NCBI GenBank assembly: GCA_018292915.2
Contig: JACVVK020000545.1
Coordinates: 170,001 to 234,000, forward strand
Direction of reading: 5' to 3'
From: Batillaria attramentaria
Lineage: Eukaryota; Mollusca; Gastropoda; Batillariidae
DNA length: 64,000 bases
Positions 1 to 11,259 of this stretch are shown piece after piece. Position 1 is the stretch's first letter; the number at the start of each line of letters is the position of its first letter. Below the pieces are notes generated by a model. The model was not told where the DNA came from. It worked only from the letters and a program-made list of their open reading frames with translations, and made no database searches. The position numbers and the translations under genes are program-made.

Positions 1-78
<78 letters not shown>

Positions 79-113
79 ACATACACGGATGTCTTGCGTG
101 TCTGTCGTGTGTG

Positions 114-181
<68 letters not shown>

Positions 182-327
182 CAGTGTGCGTGTGCGTACA
201 CGGACATCTTGCATGTCTGTCGTGTGTGCAGAGAGAGAGAGAGAGAGAGAGTGTGTGTGTGTGTGTGTGTGTCTGTGTGTCTGTGTGTGTGCACATACAC
301 GGATATCTTGCGTGTCTGTCGTGTGTG

Positions 328-422
<95 letters not shown>

Positions 423-477
423 CGCGCGCATACGCGGATATCTTGCATGTCTGTCGTGTGTGCAGAGACAAAAATGA
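1..477. repeat. Compound (GT)n satellite with four copies of a 41-bp unit
   Basis: Long (GT)n and (GA)n tracts are punctuated by four near-identical non-repetitive units at about 78-118, 196-233, 291-332 and 428-467. Each unit contains TACACGGATATCTTGC or a close variant, followed by a shared end GTCTGTCGTGTGTGCAGAG. The array therefore grew by duplicating a unit plus its adjacent GT tract, not by simple slippage alone. The long cysteine-valine reading frames across it are repeat artefacts. Confidence 0.95.
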
Positions 478-650
478 TGCACAATTGTGCACAACCGATG
501 CACAACATTCACTCAAACAGTCCCCACCAAAATTCTCACGTTAACGCCAGCGTTATAAACGACCGTTAAACTATGCAATGAAAGAAAGCTTAAACCTTTG
601 ACAAGTACATAAATGACCAGGTGTGCAGATCAAACCATGACTGCGCTTAC

Positions 651-873
651 CTGACAAGGGACCGCACAGTATTCTGATCTCGTAGTCAAAACACTTGATT
701 CTGCCCAACTCCGGCAGCTGATCCTCGTCCCGGCAGACAAGGCCCGAGGCATTGCATGGGATCAGCAAGGCGTTACCGTTGACCTGGGGCAGGTCGGAGA
801 ACGATTCGTTGGTCCCGATCTCTCTGCACTCCGCCTCTTCCACTTCTGAAGGTCGGCATGGCAAGTCGAAGAC
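651..873 (-). CDS. WxxW-domain gene, second visible exon (C-terminal part of the domain)
   Basis: The exon starts after a clean acceptor (TATATCAG) and ends at CAG/GTAAGC. It encodes 74 codons plus one base. The translation carries six cysteines and the signature GLVCRDEDQ followed by CFDYEIRILCG. These match the GLVCRNxDQ and CLNYEVRVLC core of the WxxW domain as I recall it from gel-forming mucins and CILP. It joins in frame to the exon at 1,380-1,462 and exits in phase 1, so the gene continues to the left, probably beyond position 1. Family members are secreted matrix or mucus proteins; a secreted role here is inferred from the domain only. The (GT)n array lies in the next intron or beyond. 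Confidence 0.75.
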
Positions 874-1379
874 CTGATATAATAATATAACATTCTTGTA
901 TAGCGCAGTGTCCCCATCACAAATACAATCTAAATCGCTAATAAATCAGTGCACGACACATCCCTGACAACAGCGGACAGAAATCTATCGTCATTTCTAA
1001 ATATCATGTGAAAACGAGGTTTTGTGTCTATCAAATCCGTCCATAAGCCCTGTTTTTCCAGATGGCAGGTTTGGTCATAGGCCGCCTAAGCGCCAACGGC
1101 ATTGATAAGTACAAACGCCAATGTCCGTTTGGCTGTAGACGTAAATATGTTTATCCCGGCAGATTTAGCATCATCGCTGGTTCGGTAATGTCAAACTGAG
1201 TTGTTGTTTTTTTCTTCTTTGTGCTGGAAGTTCAGCATTGAGGATTTAACTTGGTGTTGAAAAGCAGGTTTCATACGTAGACACTGTCATATACATGTGT
1301 AAATACATGATTTTTGCACACAATATTCAGCAAACATGTCACAGTCTTCAAATTTGTGGGGTTTGAACCCAGACCTTAC

Positions 1380-1462
1380 CAGTGCTATCCTGCTGACTGT
1401 CTCGTTGTCAACGCCGTTTAGTCCAGGGCTGTCTGAACTGTACCACTGGCTCCAACCACGCT
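1380..1462 (-). CDS. WxxW-domain gene, first visible exon (WxxW motif)
   Basis: It is bounded by TTTGTTTCAG on the upstream side and CTG/GTAAGG at the donor. The 27 whole codons read RGWSQWYSSDSPGLNGVDNE and on, containing the W-x-x-W motif that opens the domain and the acidic Gly-rich stretch that follows it in mucin WxxW modules. Entry is in phase 1 and exit in phase 0, matching the next exon. The two exons together form a phase 1-1 module, the symmetric type that can be duplicated or shuffled in frame. I found no signal-peptide exon or further WxxW copy upstream within the window. Confidence 0.75.
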
Positions 1463-3194
1463 CTGAAACAAACAGAAATGCACACACATTTAAATATCAC
1501 ACCGGCCTATGACTGGATATTTCCGGCAGCCCCTGTAGTTACTGTTGCTAGGGCCCACACACGGTGCCGCATTAACTGGAATAATACCGTTTAGGCGGCA
1601 GTTCGGGAGAGTTAGGGGTTTCGCGGCCACGGTTACAGGAAGCGCTGTAAGAGTTATCACATCTACTTTCCCTTCAAAATTGAGGTATAGATAGGATGTG
1701 TGAGTGAGTTTTATGTTGCTGGTATAGCTCTCACCGATTTTTTTCAAGTTGTAGGACAGACATCACATAGATGATATGGGACGTGAAAAGATCCAAGAAG
1801 GGAAAGGATCTAAACGGCTTTAGGGGAAAAACAGCCATAAAGGTTAGGTGACGGAAAGTATGACAGATAGCTAAAATAAAATAGAAACCCGTGACAGTAA
1901 AGCGAATATAAGCAATCTTGAGCTAACGTATGCAAAAACTGAATACATAATCCATGCACGCGGCCACATAGAAAACTATGAACTTTTATCGCCGAAGATC
2001 TTGAACCAGCATGGGGGCCAAAGACGCGGTCTGGAGGTGTGCATGACATTAACCCAGTTCCTTTTAACTACATTAAAATGGGGAAGGGGGACAGACGTAT
2101 GACGACAGTTTCTAAACCTCTACATGTCACATGGGAGGGCGGAATCCGACGTGATTCATAATCGCCCTACAGCAGGTTAAAATTCTCATCTGGCCTAAGG
2201 CAGCCGGGTTGGAAGTTTCGTTCTTTCCTATGGGAAATATCTGCTGCGCCCGAAATCCCTTTGTTTACGATCTTACTTGTAATTGAAGTTGCGTCGTTTA
2301 GCCGGCGTTCTTTGGGTTGTATACGACAGAAATGAGCCCATGTCAAGGTCCCCACACCCCACCCTCTGCTCCCCTTCCACTCAGTGGCTCAACCTCGTCA
2401 GCGTTATGAACTGATAATTCTCTCTCTCTCTCTCTTAAAAGCGATGGTTGGCAGATGAAACCTGAATGTAGTTCACCCCGAGGACACGGACGCAGGACAT
2501 GTCACATCCCTCCCAGCCCTCCCCCCCCCACACACACACCCTCCTCCCCACTGTGTCCCCTCCCCCTCCCCTATTTTTCCTCCCCAACACAATTTTTTTA
2601 ATCTACCATCTCTGCCATGTGAACAGCCAAAAGGCAAGCTTCTATTTCGGCCTAACTTTCTATTTCAGGCAAGTTGTGCTTTAGGGCAGAAATATTAATC
2701 ATCTTCGCAGGATTGAAATAGCAACCCCGCTGTCCCAGATTTGCACTCTGCTCTTTGTAGTCTTCTTTCTGTATCCCGTGAAGAAGATAAAAGGTTTGGG
2801 AATCTGACGATGTGCCTTTGCTGTCAGTCTCTCTACATGTAATTCCGCCCTCCATCGTTCAGTGCCAACATACATTACACGGTACAGTATCACTTTCCGA
2901 CAGAGTATAACGATCCGAAAACACCTGTGCAGAACTGCGAGTGGCAGTTTATGTTGTATGTGTTCGTTTTATTGATGACTGTTTTCGTTTTGTTTTTCTG
3001 TGTTTTTTGGAGTGTCATTTCGACTCTTCGACCTGACTATAAGTGTTTGTTTGACCAAATGAGTTTCAGTTATTAAAATGGTTACCAAATCGGGGACCAA
3101 GGGTTTCAGTGGCATATTGCTCTCTCAGTCTCTCTCAGTGTATGTCTGTCTCTGTGACGTTAAACCCTTAAACAAACAACCAACCAACCAATCT

Positions 3195-3234
<40 letters not shown>

Positions 3235-4040
3235 CGTCACTCCGTCAGCTTTATAATTACAATCATTCAAGCACGTACGATAACAGCACTTAGTGTCTTG
3301 TGCTAACTCATCATCGACAAAGAAGCTACCAAGGACGACGAAACCAGTCTTACGTCACCTACACCGCAGGCCTTTAAGTCACGTGCTACACACTTCAAAC
3401 ACCTAAGATTTCTTGGCCAGCACTTTATCATTCATTCACAAGGCCCAACATTGTAATGATAAGGTCGAGTCAACGTCATGCGTTGGGAATTTGTTTTCTT
3501 TCGGACGCCGGATCGGCATGACTAGAACGGGCTGACTGTCTGAGATGAAATGAAGTGGATGACTGATGAAGTGGAAAATATTTTGCATTATCGCGATATG
3601 AATAGACGCCGTGGCTAATGAAACAATTGTGTGGAAATCAGACGTGACAAATGCGTAGATTTTAGGAGTGCGAGAATTCTTTCTCCATCATGACTTGAAC
3701 TTGCGTCAGTGTAGACGGACTAAGCGCCGTACTTGTAGTTGTTTTCGTCAGTAGTCGCATATTTGGGAATGAATTTGTCTAAGTCTGTTGTCAGATCCTC
3801 TAAGCGAGAAAGCGTAGAAAATCAGTTCAGATGTTGATTTCTCATTAACCCAGTCAACCGAATTCAGCCCATTCCTAGGAAGGAAGAGTTTTAATAGAAT
3901 CTGAGTAGATACGTGAATACTTTAAATTAAATTATTCATGCCCAATTTGTTTTCTTTTGATTGAAGTGGTAAATCGCTCTGAAGAAAGGGGGGGGGGGGA
4001 GGAGGCACTTATGTGACATTCAGGTGAACGGAATCGAATA
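1463..4040. other. Flank of the WxxW gene, no gene recognised
   Basis: No further exon with convincing protein similarity was seen. The stretch holds short (CT)n at about 2,420-2,436, a poly-C/CA patch near 2,520, a (GA)n run at 3,198-3,231, and at about 3,150-3,195 a fragment TGACGTTAAACCC followed by AACAAACAACCAACC that looks like a SINE 3' end. Confidence 0.5.
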
Positions 4041-4061
4041 ATTCTATTCATGTCCGGTGGG

Positions 4062-4260
4062 TTTTGTTGTTGTTGTTGTTGTTTTTGTTGATTGTTGTTG
4101 TTTGTTTGTTTTGTCGTTGTTGTTGTTATTGTTTTTGGGGTGTTTTTTTGTTTGTTTGTTTGTGTGTCTATGGTTTTTTTTGTTGTTGTTGTTTTGTTTT
4201 GTTTGTTTGTTTGTTTGTTGTTGTTGTTTTTTTTGGGGGGGGGGGGGGGGGGGGGGGGGT

Positions 4261-4304
<44 letters not shown>
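4062..4304. repeat. (GTT)n/(GTTT)n tract ending in a 70-base G run
   Basis: GTT and GTTT repeats run from about 4,062 to 4,234 and abut G25, one T, then G44 (4,235-4,304). The long glycine or proline reading frames on either strand are products of this tract. Such a run could form G-quadruplexes and is likely to be length-inaccurate in any assembly. Confidence 0.95.
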
Positions 4305-4305
<1 letters not shown>

Positions 4306-5407
4306 TTTGGGCCAGATTTCTGTTTCACACAGCAAAATTTGTCTTCCCGCGCCTTTCTTGGTTTACAAGTGAATTCATCACCCTCAATCATCTGCCACAA
4401 AATTTCCGCCTGATCCCAGTCAGCGCCCATTTTCACTACCACGTGACCATAATTCCCGACCGGGCATTAAATCCCGTAATCTTTACGGCTGACACAATGA
4501 AACGAAAATGCTGTAGAAAACCAGTTACAAAGAGCCGCTGGTTTCGACATTACCGTCCGTGTGTCCTTCAGCTGAAGCGTTAATGCAGCAATCGGTCGCC
4601 ATGGGGCTGTTTGAACTCTAACAGGTTTTAAATAGCGGATAACAGTGGGCAAACGGAACTATTACAGGGCCCATAACAGGAGGGAAAAGTTAGGCCATAA
4701 AAGACGTGGTGGGGTTTGGTTAGGGCGGCCCGCACCAACAGCTACCTGAAGTGACCCAAAAATGTATAATGGTAAGGCGGGAGTGTGGAGCGCTCATTCA
4801 GTGCCCGCTAGCAGAGACTATCACCACCGGCACTTCTACCCGCATTGTGAAGCTCGTTGTTTTGAGCGGCAGTGGCGTAAAATAGCAATCAGGAAGGAAA
4901 TACCGGACAGGTAAGGAACAAAGCCGGTAAAAAAAAAAATGTACCTCAGCCCTGAAGTACAATCATAGTTGTACCGTGCAGGCGTGACCGAATTCAACAT
5001 CAACATTCCGGTGACGAACAGCAGTGGACAATAACAACACCTGGTAAGTGTGAAAACTGTCCCACTGTTAAAGTCAGCGAGCACAGCGGGGTCAACAGGA
5101 CAAAGCACCACATGACTTGTCGGTACAATTACAAAACTCATAACCACCACTGAGACTGATTCACGAATCGTCTGTCACTTTCAAGGACACTGAGAGGTGG
5201 GGAAGTTCGTGTTGCGGGTTACAACATTCACTGGCAGGAATCTAGGAAACAATGCCAGAGACAGCGTACATATCTGAAAATGTAAAACAGTGATGCCAAC
5301 TGAAATGAAAACGGAAAATTTCCGGTAATCCGCACGGACATACAAAGTGCTTGAAACTGATTTTATATTTTGACTCAGTAGAACGAGTGACCAAACATAA
5401 CGATATT

Positions 5408-5500
5408 TGTATTGTACCGCATGGTATGGCATCGTATCGTATCGGATCATGTCGTATTGGTGCCGTACCGTACCGAACCGTACCGTACCGTATCATATCA
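5408..5500. repeat. Degenerate pentamer repeat (CGTAT/CGTAC)n
   Basis: About 90 bases consist of degenerate CGTAT, CGTAC and CGAAC units, best seen at 5,460-5,495. It has no obvious coding content. Confidence 0.8.
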
Positions 5501-5754
5501 GTTGTAGTGTATTCCTCTCTGATTGTACAAAACAATTGTGAATATTACAAGGAAATAGCCTCAATACAGACACCATCTGTTCCTGTGCTGATGTAAACGA
5601 TGTTTGCTGCGGTGCGGAGCTGTCATTTTCAACTGGCGACAGCACTTGCAGGTAAAAAACCAAATTAATGCTGTATAATACAAATGTAAAACATCCACAG
5701 CTGTGCCAGGTTATTCTGTGTTCGTACAACATATGTTGTTCGTATGGCACGTGA

Positions 5755-6130
5755 AGCTCTACCGCCTAATAATACGTATCAGCCCTCCCGCAGACTGCGA
5801 TCCTCCGATGAAAAACTTCTTTAAGTTCCTCTGCGAAATATGAAAACCACCGGCGAACGCGCGTTCAGCTACCTCGCCCCGACAATCTGGAACTCACTGC
5901 CTTCTGCCCTCCGTGATGTACCACACCACTGTCAGCCTTTAAATCACAGCTCAAAACGTACCTGTTCCGTCAGGCCTTTTCATAAATAACTGGGTCCCTC
6001 TGTCCATGTTCATGTGTGTGTGTGTGTTGTGTGTGTGGTGTGGTTTGGTGTGTGTGGGGTGTGTGCGCTCTGAGTCTGCTTTTCAGAGACGGGCGCCTTA
6101 TAAATATGATGTATTATTAATATAATAAAA
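5755..6130 (+). mobile_element. 3' end of a decayed non-LTR retrotransposon
   Basis: Translation around 5,857-5,935 gives RAFSYLAPTIWNSLPSALRD, the typical C-terminal motif of CR1/L2-like LINE open reading frames. It is followed by a remnant of the usual SFKSQLKTYLFR motif in a shifted frame, then a GT-rich 3' tail with GCGCCTTATAAATATGATGTATTATTAATATAATAAAA-like sequence. It is 5'-truncated and carries frameshifts. A similar tail occurs near 23,950. Confidence 0.7.
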
Positions 6131-6635
6131 CGGCCTAGGTGCTTCTGAAATCTACGGCACTGAAGCCCTTTTGCCAAATGGCGAGAGGCTGCTGTGTATT
6201 TCACGGTGCACAGATGTCCTTACGTATTTTATGTGCAAACGTGGCTTCGGTTGCATCCCTGCTGAGTGCTGAATTTAATTTTGCGAGACTACGTCTAGAT
6301 AGTGAAACGGGCTGTAAAACGAACCCAGCGGCTATCATAAAGCTGTAATGCCAGTGACACAGGGTTGATAGTCCATGCGGTGAATCTCTCCATCTCTCCG
6401 ACCCCCCCCCCCCTCCCCCCGCCAATCCTCCATCGCTTCCCCAACGCCCGTCAAGCAGAGAGAGAGAGAGAGAGGCGGGCGCCGTCGGATAGATGCAAAC
6501 ACACATGCAGTGAGGCAGGCAGACAGAACAGGCCGACAGACAGATGAATAGGGTTCAGTTCACTTTACTTCAAGATGGCTTGTATGCGGCGCTCGCAAAA
6601 GCATATTAGCGCTTCACGCCATCTCTCGTAAATGA

Positions 6636-6638
<3 letters not shown>

Positions 6639-6698
<60 letters not shown>

Positions 6699-6736
6699 CA
6701 CATACACACACACCGTCGCACGCACGCACGCGCGCA

Positions 6737-6781
<45 letters not shown>
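6639..6781. repeat. Two (CA)n arrays
   Basis: (CA)n from about 6,639 to 6,697 and again from about 6,738 to 6,781, separated by a degenerate CGCACGCACGCGCGC segment. Smaller (GT)n at 6,010-6,064 and (GA)n at 6,455-6,473 lie nearby. Confidence 0.95.
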
Positions 6782-6783
<2 letters not shown>

Positions 6784-7339
6784 ATCATGCTTGAAATCGC
6801 GTAACAGGTTCTTGTTACCGACATGCCTTCCATCGTGTGATTGTAAAATGCGATACTTTATTGCGCTGCTCCTAGTGCTTTCCAGCTGAGTCCGCTGTTG
6901 CGATCACCTATTCTGTAACGCCGCAGGAAAAACGCAACATGAAGCGACCAGCAGAGCATACCGGCAACACGTAATCGTAATTCACTGCGTTTCCGTCATG
7001 TAACATAATCCTCTGCCCCCATTTCAGTCTGACAAGGAAAAGCAACTCATCTGAGGTGTGTCCCGCTGTCATTGCCGGAAAGTTACGAGTCCGTCTGTTT
7101 TTACACTAACGAGAAAACGCTAAGACAGCCGTGAATTATGGGATGGTATAAAATGTTGTCGCCGTACCGCCGGCGAGGCAAAGCGTAGTATCAAAGACTA
7201 TACATTATATAGTCCGTAGAGATCCGTAGGCTGTAGAGTAGCGGACAGTGTGGACCTCGACCGATTAGCCACGTGACTGGGGGTGGGGCCGGGTGGGGGA
7301 AGAAGGGGGAGAGAGAGAGAGAGAGAGGCAGAGAGAGAG

Positions 7340-7517
7340 GGTGGGTGGGTGGGTGTTTAGGAGTTTAACGTCGTTTTCCCCCACATAAGGGTGATATCAA
7401 AGACGGGGCAACGAGAAAAAGGCCAGCACAAATATTTGGCCCCAGCGGCCGGGATTCGAACTCTCGGCCCAAGCATTGAAAGTCCAACGCTCTACCATTC
7501 GGCCACCCTGGCTCCCC
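7340..7517 (-). mobile_element. SINE family A, near full-length copy (tRNA-derived)
   Basis: Read on the minus strand it starts GGGGAGCCAGGGTGGCCGAA, with a polymerase III A box TGGCCGAATGG and a B box AGTTCGAATCC. It continues through CAAATATTTGTGCTGGCC, CTCGTTGCCCCGTCTTTGAT and GACGTTAAACTCCTAAACAC and ends in a CCCACCC tail. Related copies lie near 12.8, 18.6, 20.4, 35.5 and 60.4 kb. It is flanked on both sides by (GA)n tracts. Confidence 0.85.
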
Positions 7518-7557
7518 AGAGAGAGAGAGAGAGAGAGAGAGACGTCAGTTCCGTGAA

Positions 7558-8103
7558 CTAAACATTTGACGTCAGCCTCAGGCAGGTCGTCATACAGAGA
7601 GAGAGAGAGATGACGTCAATTCCGCGAAGTAAACTTTTGACGTCAGCCTTTAGCACTGAGATCGTCTGAGGATGCTTGTTCATGTCTTGTGATTTCCCTG
7701 TTGGCTTTGTGACTTCTCCGACTGAATTATTTTTCACATGAAATCTGGAAGATGTAGAGGACTGATGAAATGTCGGAAGCAGTGACGATACTTGCAGATT
7801 TTGTCTGTGAACCAAACATTTGCCGTCAGCCTCACGCTGCTCGTCTGACAGATGATACTTCTTCATATCTTGTGATTTCCTTGTTGCTTTTGTGACTTCC
7901 GGGACTGAATTAATTTTGACATAAAATCTGGAAGATCTAGAGAGCTGATGAAACGTGTACTGAAAGTGCCTTGGATTGTACTTACGAAATTGCAAAATTG
8001 GAACTTTTTTGACCGGCGCTTCTCGCAGAAACGTGAAAAAAATGTGTTTATCTAAAAGCTCTGTTATTCTTAATACTAAAGCTATAATAGTGCAATAGTT
8101 CAT
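7558..8103 (-). repeat. Two diverged tandem copies of a ~183-bp unit, kept open in one frame
   Basis: Segments at about 7,671-7,773 and 7,854-7,956 are roughly 84 percent identical over 103 bases. On the minus strand a 181-codon frame stays open through both copies, giving repeated SSRFYVKINSVPEVTK and SSRFHVKNNSVGEVTK segments. About 10 of 35 residues differ for about 16 base differences, which does not look like strong protein conservation. I recognise no family, so I treat it as a repeat rather than a gene. Confidence 0.6.
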
Positions 8104-8685
8104 GTCATATGTGCAGTTGTCACAAGTGACAAAAATACCGGAATGATGAGTAATTTGAAGGAGTCTTTTCCTAGATATTTGGCCTTATATGCAAACCACC
8201 CCTACCTCGGAAATATTTTTCTTACAGAAAACCTGTCAGAGCTACAGAGCTGTGCTACGAAAACAGGCAGTATAATTGGATGATCTTCCCAATTTCAAAA
8301 AATGAAGTCATTTGAACATTTTTTTCGAAAAAATTCGTAACATGACCGATTTTTTCAAATCGGCGATAACTGTTCTCAAAATGCGGCAGGCTAAAAATCG
8401 TGAAAAATAGCTCTGGAGAATATGACTGCCCATTTTATCTCAAAGTAAAAAGCCATCCGGCGAGGTGGTTTAGCAGATAGCCATCATTACATCCGTCCAC
8501 ACACACACACGTCATTCCCGCCAAAAAGAACGCAGCAGCAAAGTGTGCACGTAAGGTGTCTATGACGCAGATTTCGTTACGTCACTGTGTGCGTGAAAGT
8601 AAGTATTGTGTGGAGAAACGTCACAGTCTTGTTTTGTATCACTGAAACTTGCTGCTGCGAGGAGGAAAATCTGCCCCGTCTCATA

Positions 8686-8713
8686 AAGTTGTTTCTCTAT
8701 AGAGAAACAACTT
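8686..8713. repeat. 28-bp perfect palindrome
   Basis: The 14-base half AAGTTGTTTCTCTA is followed directly by its exact reverse complement, with CTATAG at the centre. It lies about 20-30 bases upstream of a SINE family C fragment. Confidence 0.9.
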
Positions 8714-8729
8714 AAAAAATCACAACTAA

Positions 8730-8905
8730 TTCATGTCCATGTTGATTTAAATTTGGCTTTGTGGGAGTGTTGCACTTTGATTATGCTCCTGTTTGCTGTA
8801 GTAAGAGCCGTCAAGGAAACCGTTAATCTTGCTTGATTTTCGCATATAAGGTCAAAACCGTAAAATAGTCAAAAACGTGAGATACCCGTGCGCGGTACGA
8901 CTGAA
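8730..8905 (+). mobile_element. SINE family C, 3' part
   Basis: Contains AATTTGGCTTTGTGGGAGTG, TTGCACTTTGATTATGCTCC, GAGCCGTCAAGGAAACCGTT and ends GTGCGCGGTACG. The same string in reverse complement occurs at about 20.2-20.7, 22.5-23.1 and 47.7-48.0 kb. Confidence 0.75.
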
Positions 8906-10960
8906 ATATGCTAAGGTGTGCAGATAATGTGTCGCTAATTGTTCCAAAACCGTGCCCAAAAAAAATCTTTAAAATCACCGCACGAGAAAATAAGTGCTGT
9001 TCTACTTCACACCGTCCGACACTTCTCAGAAATCGTGGGGTGGTGCCGGTGTTTATCAGTCACAGGCCAAAGAAAATGCAATTTGCGAACTGAAGTGTTT
9101 CATCAAGCACCTGTGTGACACCTTTGTCACGCCTGTTTACTGGCAATGATACTAGGCCATTAACAACCCAGCTGCAAACTACAAAGAAATTATTGTCGCC
9201 GTTCTTGAAGTTTACGGTGCAACTTTTGTCCAGGTAGGTCCATTAACACGATCGCTACAATCTTCGCAGTTTACCGCCATTAGTCGGGATAGGCCAGTAA
9301 TGTCTCTTGTACGTATGTATCAAAAGAAGGGGCCTTTTGGGGTATTTTTCTGGTCAGTCCCCAAGAGGGTTGTTGTAGAGATCGCGAAAAGTCACTGCAT
9401 TTCGATGGAAATTTCTAGACCATCCCAGAACATGCGAGTGCAGTAACGTCAGTAGCTTACGTAACCCAGGAAAGATTCCGTACTTGCCAGTATGTTACAG
9501 AATGTTCTAGATCTGACCTGTTAGTATATAAGCAGCACTGCACAGCGTTCTGGGTTCTTCCTCTTTCATGAGTTTGTTCTTGCGCATCTTCTGTTAATAA
9601 AGTATTGGAGTTCCAGCCTGTTGTATCCCGTGTCTTCTCTGCGAGTGCACCGAGAGAGCGACATAGCAGGAGAAAAATACAACAAGGGTGTTTGGGGAGC
9701 CAAAGTGCAGGCGGTTGCCGCTGAAAGGCCACTGACTTTCGTGGCACCATACGGACACGTTTCAAATTTACAGTAAAATGCCCCGAAATGACATAAGGCA
9801 CCCGATGAAATTTACAATAGGTCTGTTACCACATTTGTCTCGAGTGCCTCAGTAATTCAGATAAATTTAAAGCATTTATGCACGACGTTTGCTCTTTCTG
9901 AGAGGAATGAATTTCTAGAACGCGTGTAAATAATTGTTTGTTTGAACAGTCTCAATATGGTAAACAAAAGGCATTTCTTCCCAGCAGTTTCTTTCTACCG
10001 AGAAGACTGTGATTTCTAAAATGTATTAGTTTCACTGTTTCTGTCGGAGATTACTGTAGGGGTGTAACTGTTTGTTCCACTGTCTCAGTATGTCAAACAA
10101 TCACGTTTCTTTGCAGCGTTCCTCCGATGTACCTTTTCACAGTGTATTTCAAACGCCTCAAGATGGTAGGAATAAAATTACATGAACCTGAACAGGCTTT
10201 AAGAGGAGAACGTATTTTCAGAAACGTTGTAATTTTATCGTTTCTGTTGGAGTTCTGTATACTTCGTCTTAACTGTCAGTATGCCAAAATAAATAAATAG
10301 ATAACTGAGTGAAAATAAACAGGGCGTTTCTTTGTTAACGTTTGTTCTTTGAGAGAAGAATGACATTTCTGACCCACTTCGTACACCACCTGTTAGAGTG
10401 AGTTTTCCAGTGGGGCTGTACTGAACTAATTGTCTCAGCAGGGCTGTAGCTAATTGTCTCAACAGGCGGTGGTTGCTTGTGCCCACACACCACTTTGTCA
10501 AGGGCAAACCCTCATCCCCTGCTTCGGCAACGCTGAGGCAAAACATGGACAGCAAAACCAACACGGAAAACTAAAACAGGAACTTGGCATTGGCAGTGAC
10601 AATTTTGCCGGGGACAAATCTTAGAAGCAAGCATGGCTGTTCTGGGAATAGACCTCAGGGGGGTGTGGTGTGGACTGTGGTGTGGTCAGTGCTTGCATCA
10701 GACTTGGTAAACCACTCTCTTACACAAGGAGGTCGGTATACACGTATCGAATTTTTTTCTATTATTTTTTTTTTCGGTTTTCATCTCGTGGAGAAGTCGG
10801 AGGGTGGGTGGAGGGGTGTTTGGGAGTTTAACGTCCTTTTCGGAGAAGCCGGAACTGGAGTACTTGCACGACTAATATAATTAAGTGGTGACGTATCAGT
10901 TGCCGGTCAGTGCTGGTGACAATTTTGGCCAGGGTGTAGAATGAACTGAAATCAGCCGAT
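8906..10960. other. Intergenic, no gene recognised
   Basis: Apart from the candidate LTR and a short SINE A 3' fragment on the minus strand at about 10,802-10,842 (GTTTGGGAGTTTAACGTCC), nothing recognisable was seen. Open frames here are short and lack family similarity. Confidence 0.45.
9372..9690 (+). mobile_element. Candidate solo LTR
   Basis: The segment begins TGTTGTAGAG, holds a TATATAAG box at about 9,524 and an AATAAAG polyadenylation signal at about 9,597, 70 bases later, with a promoter-like layout. No second LTR, primer-binding site, gag or pol is visible nearby. The end near 9,690 is uncertain. An unrelated promoter or a short LTR fragment is an alternative. Confidence 0.4.
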
Positions 10961-10981
10961 ATAATTTTGTACTCGCGTACT

Positions 10982-11007
10982 CCTCTGTCTGTCTGTCTGT
11001 CTGTCTG

Positions 11008-11073
<66 letters not shown>
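10982..11073. repeat. (CTGT)n(CT)n(CA)n compound microsatellite
   Basis: CTGT units from about 10,985 pass into CT (about 11,010-11,040) and then CA (to about 11,073). Confidence 0.95.
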
Positions 11074-11074
<1 letters not shown>

Positions 11075-11259
11075 GTAACACAGACACAGACACAGAGAAC
11101 GTTGCCAGCTCGTTTCTCTGAGCCCCCAGCGCAAGCCCGACACAACAGGATGACACAGCATTCAAGCTAAGTGCGAACTGCAGTTTATTGTAATGAAGGT
11201 AAATCGATGCCATGACACAATATTGCATTCCCCAGCTACCGAGCTCCTCGTGCAATTCC

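Noticed and set aside
1..569. Long Cys-Val open frames in the first 570 bases
   Set aside because: They are translations of (GT)n in all frames, with no coding signal.
4044..4583. Poly-Pro, poly-Gly and poly-Val open frames
   Set aside because: They arise from GTT repeats and the 70-base G run.
10235..10564. Minus-strand frame with a signal-peptide-like start (MFCLSVAEAGDEG)
   Set aside because: The hydrophobic stretch after the only ATG is too short, no donor or partner exon was evident, and no family is recognised.
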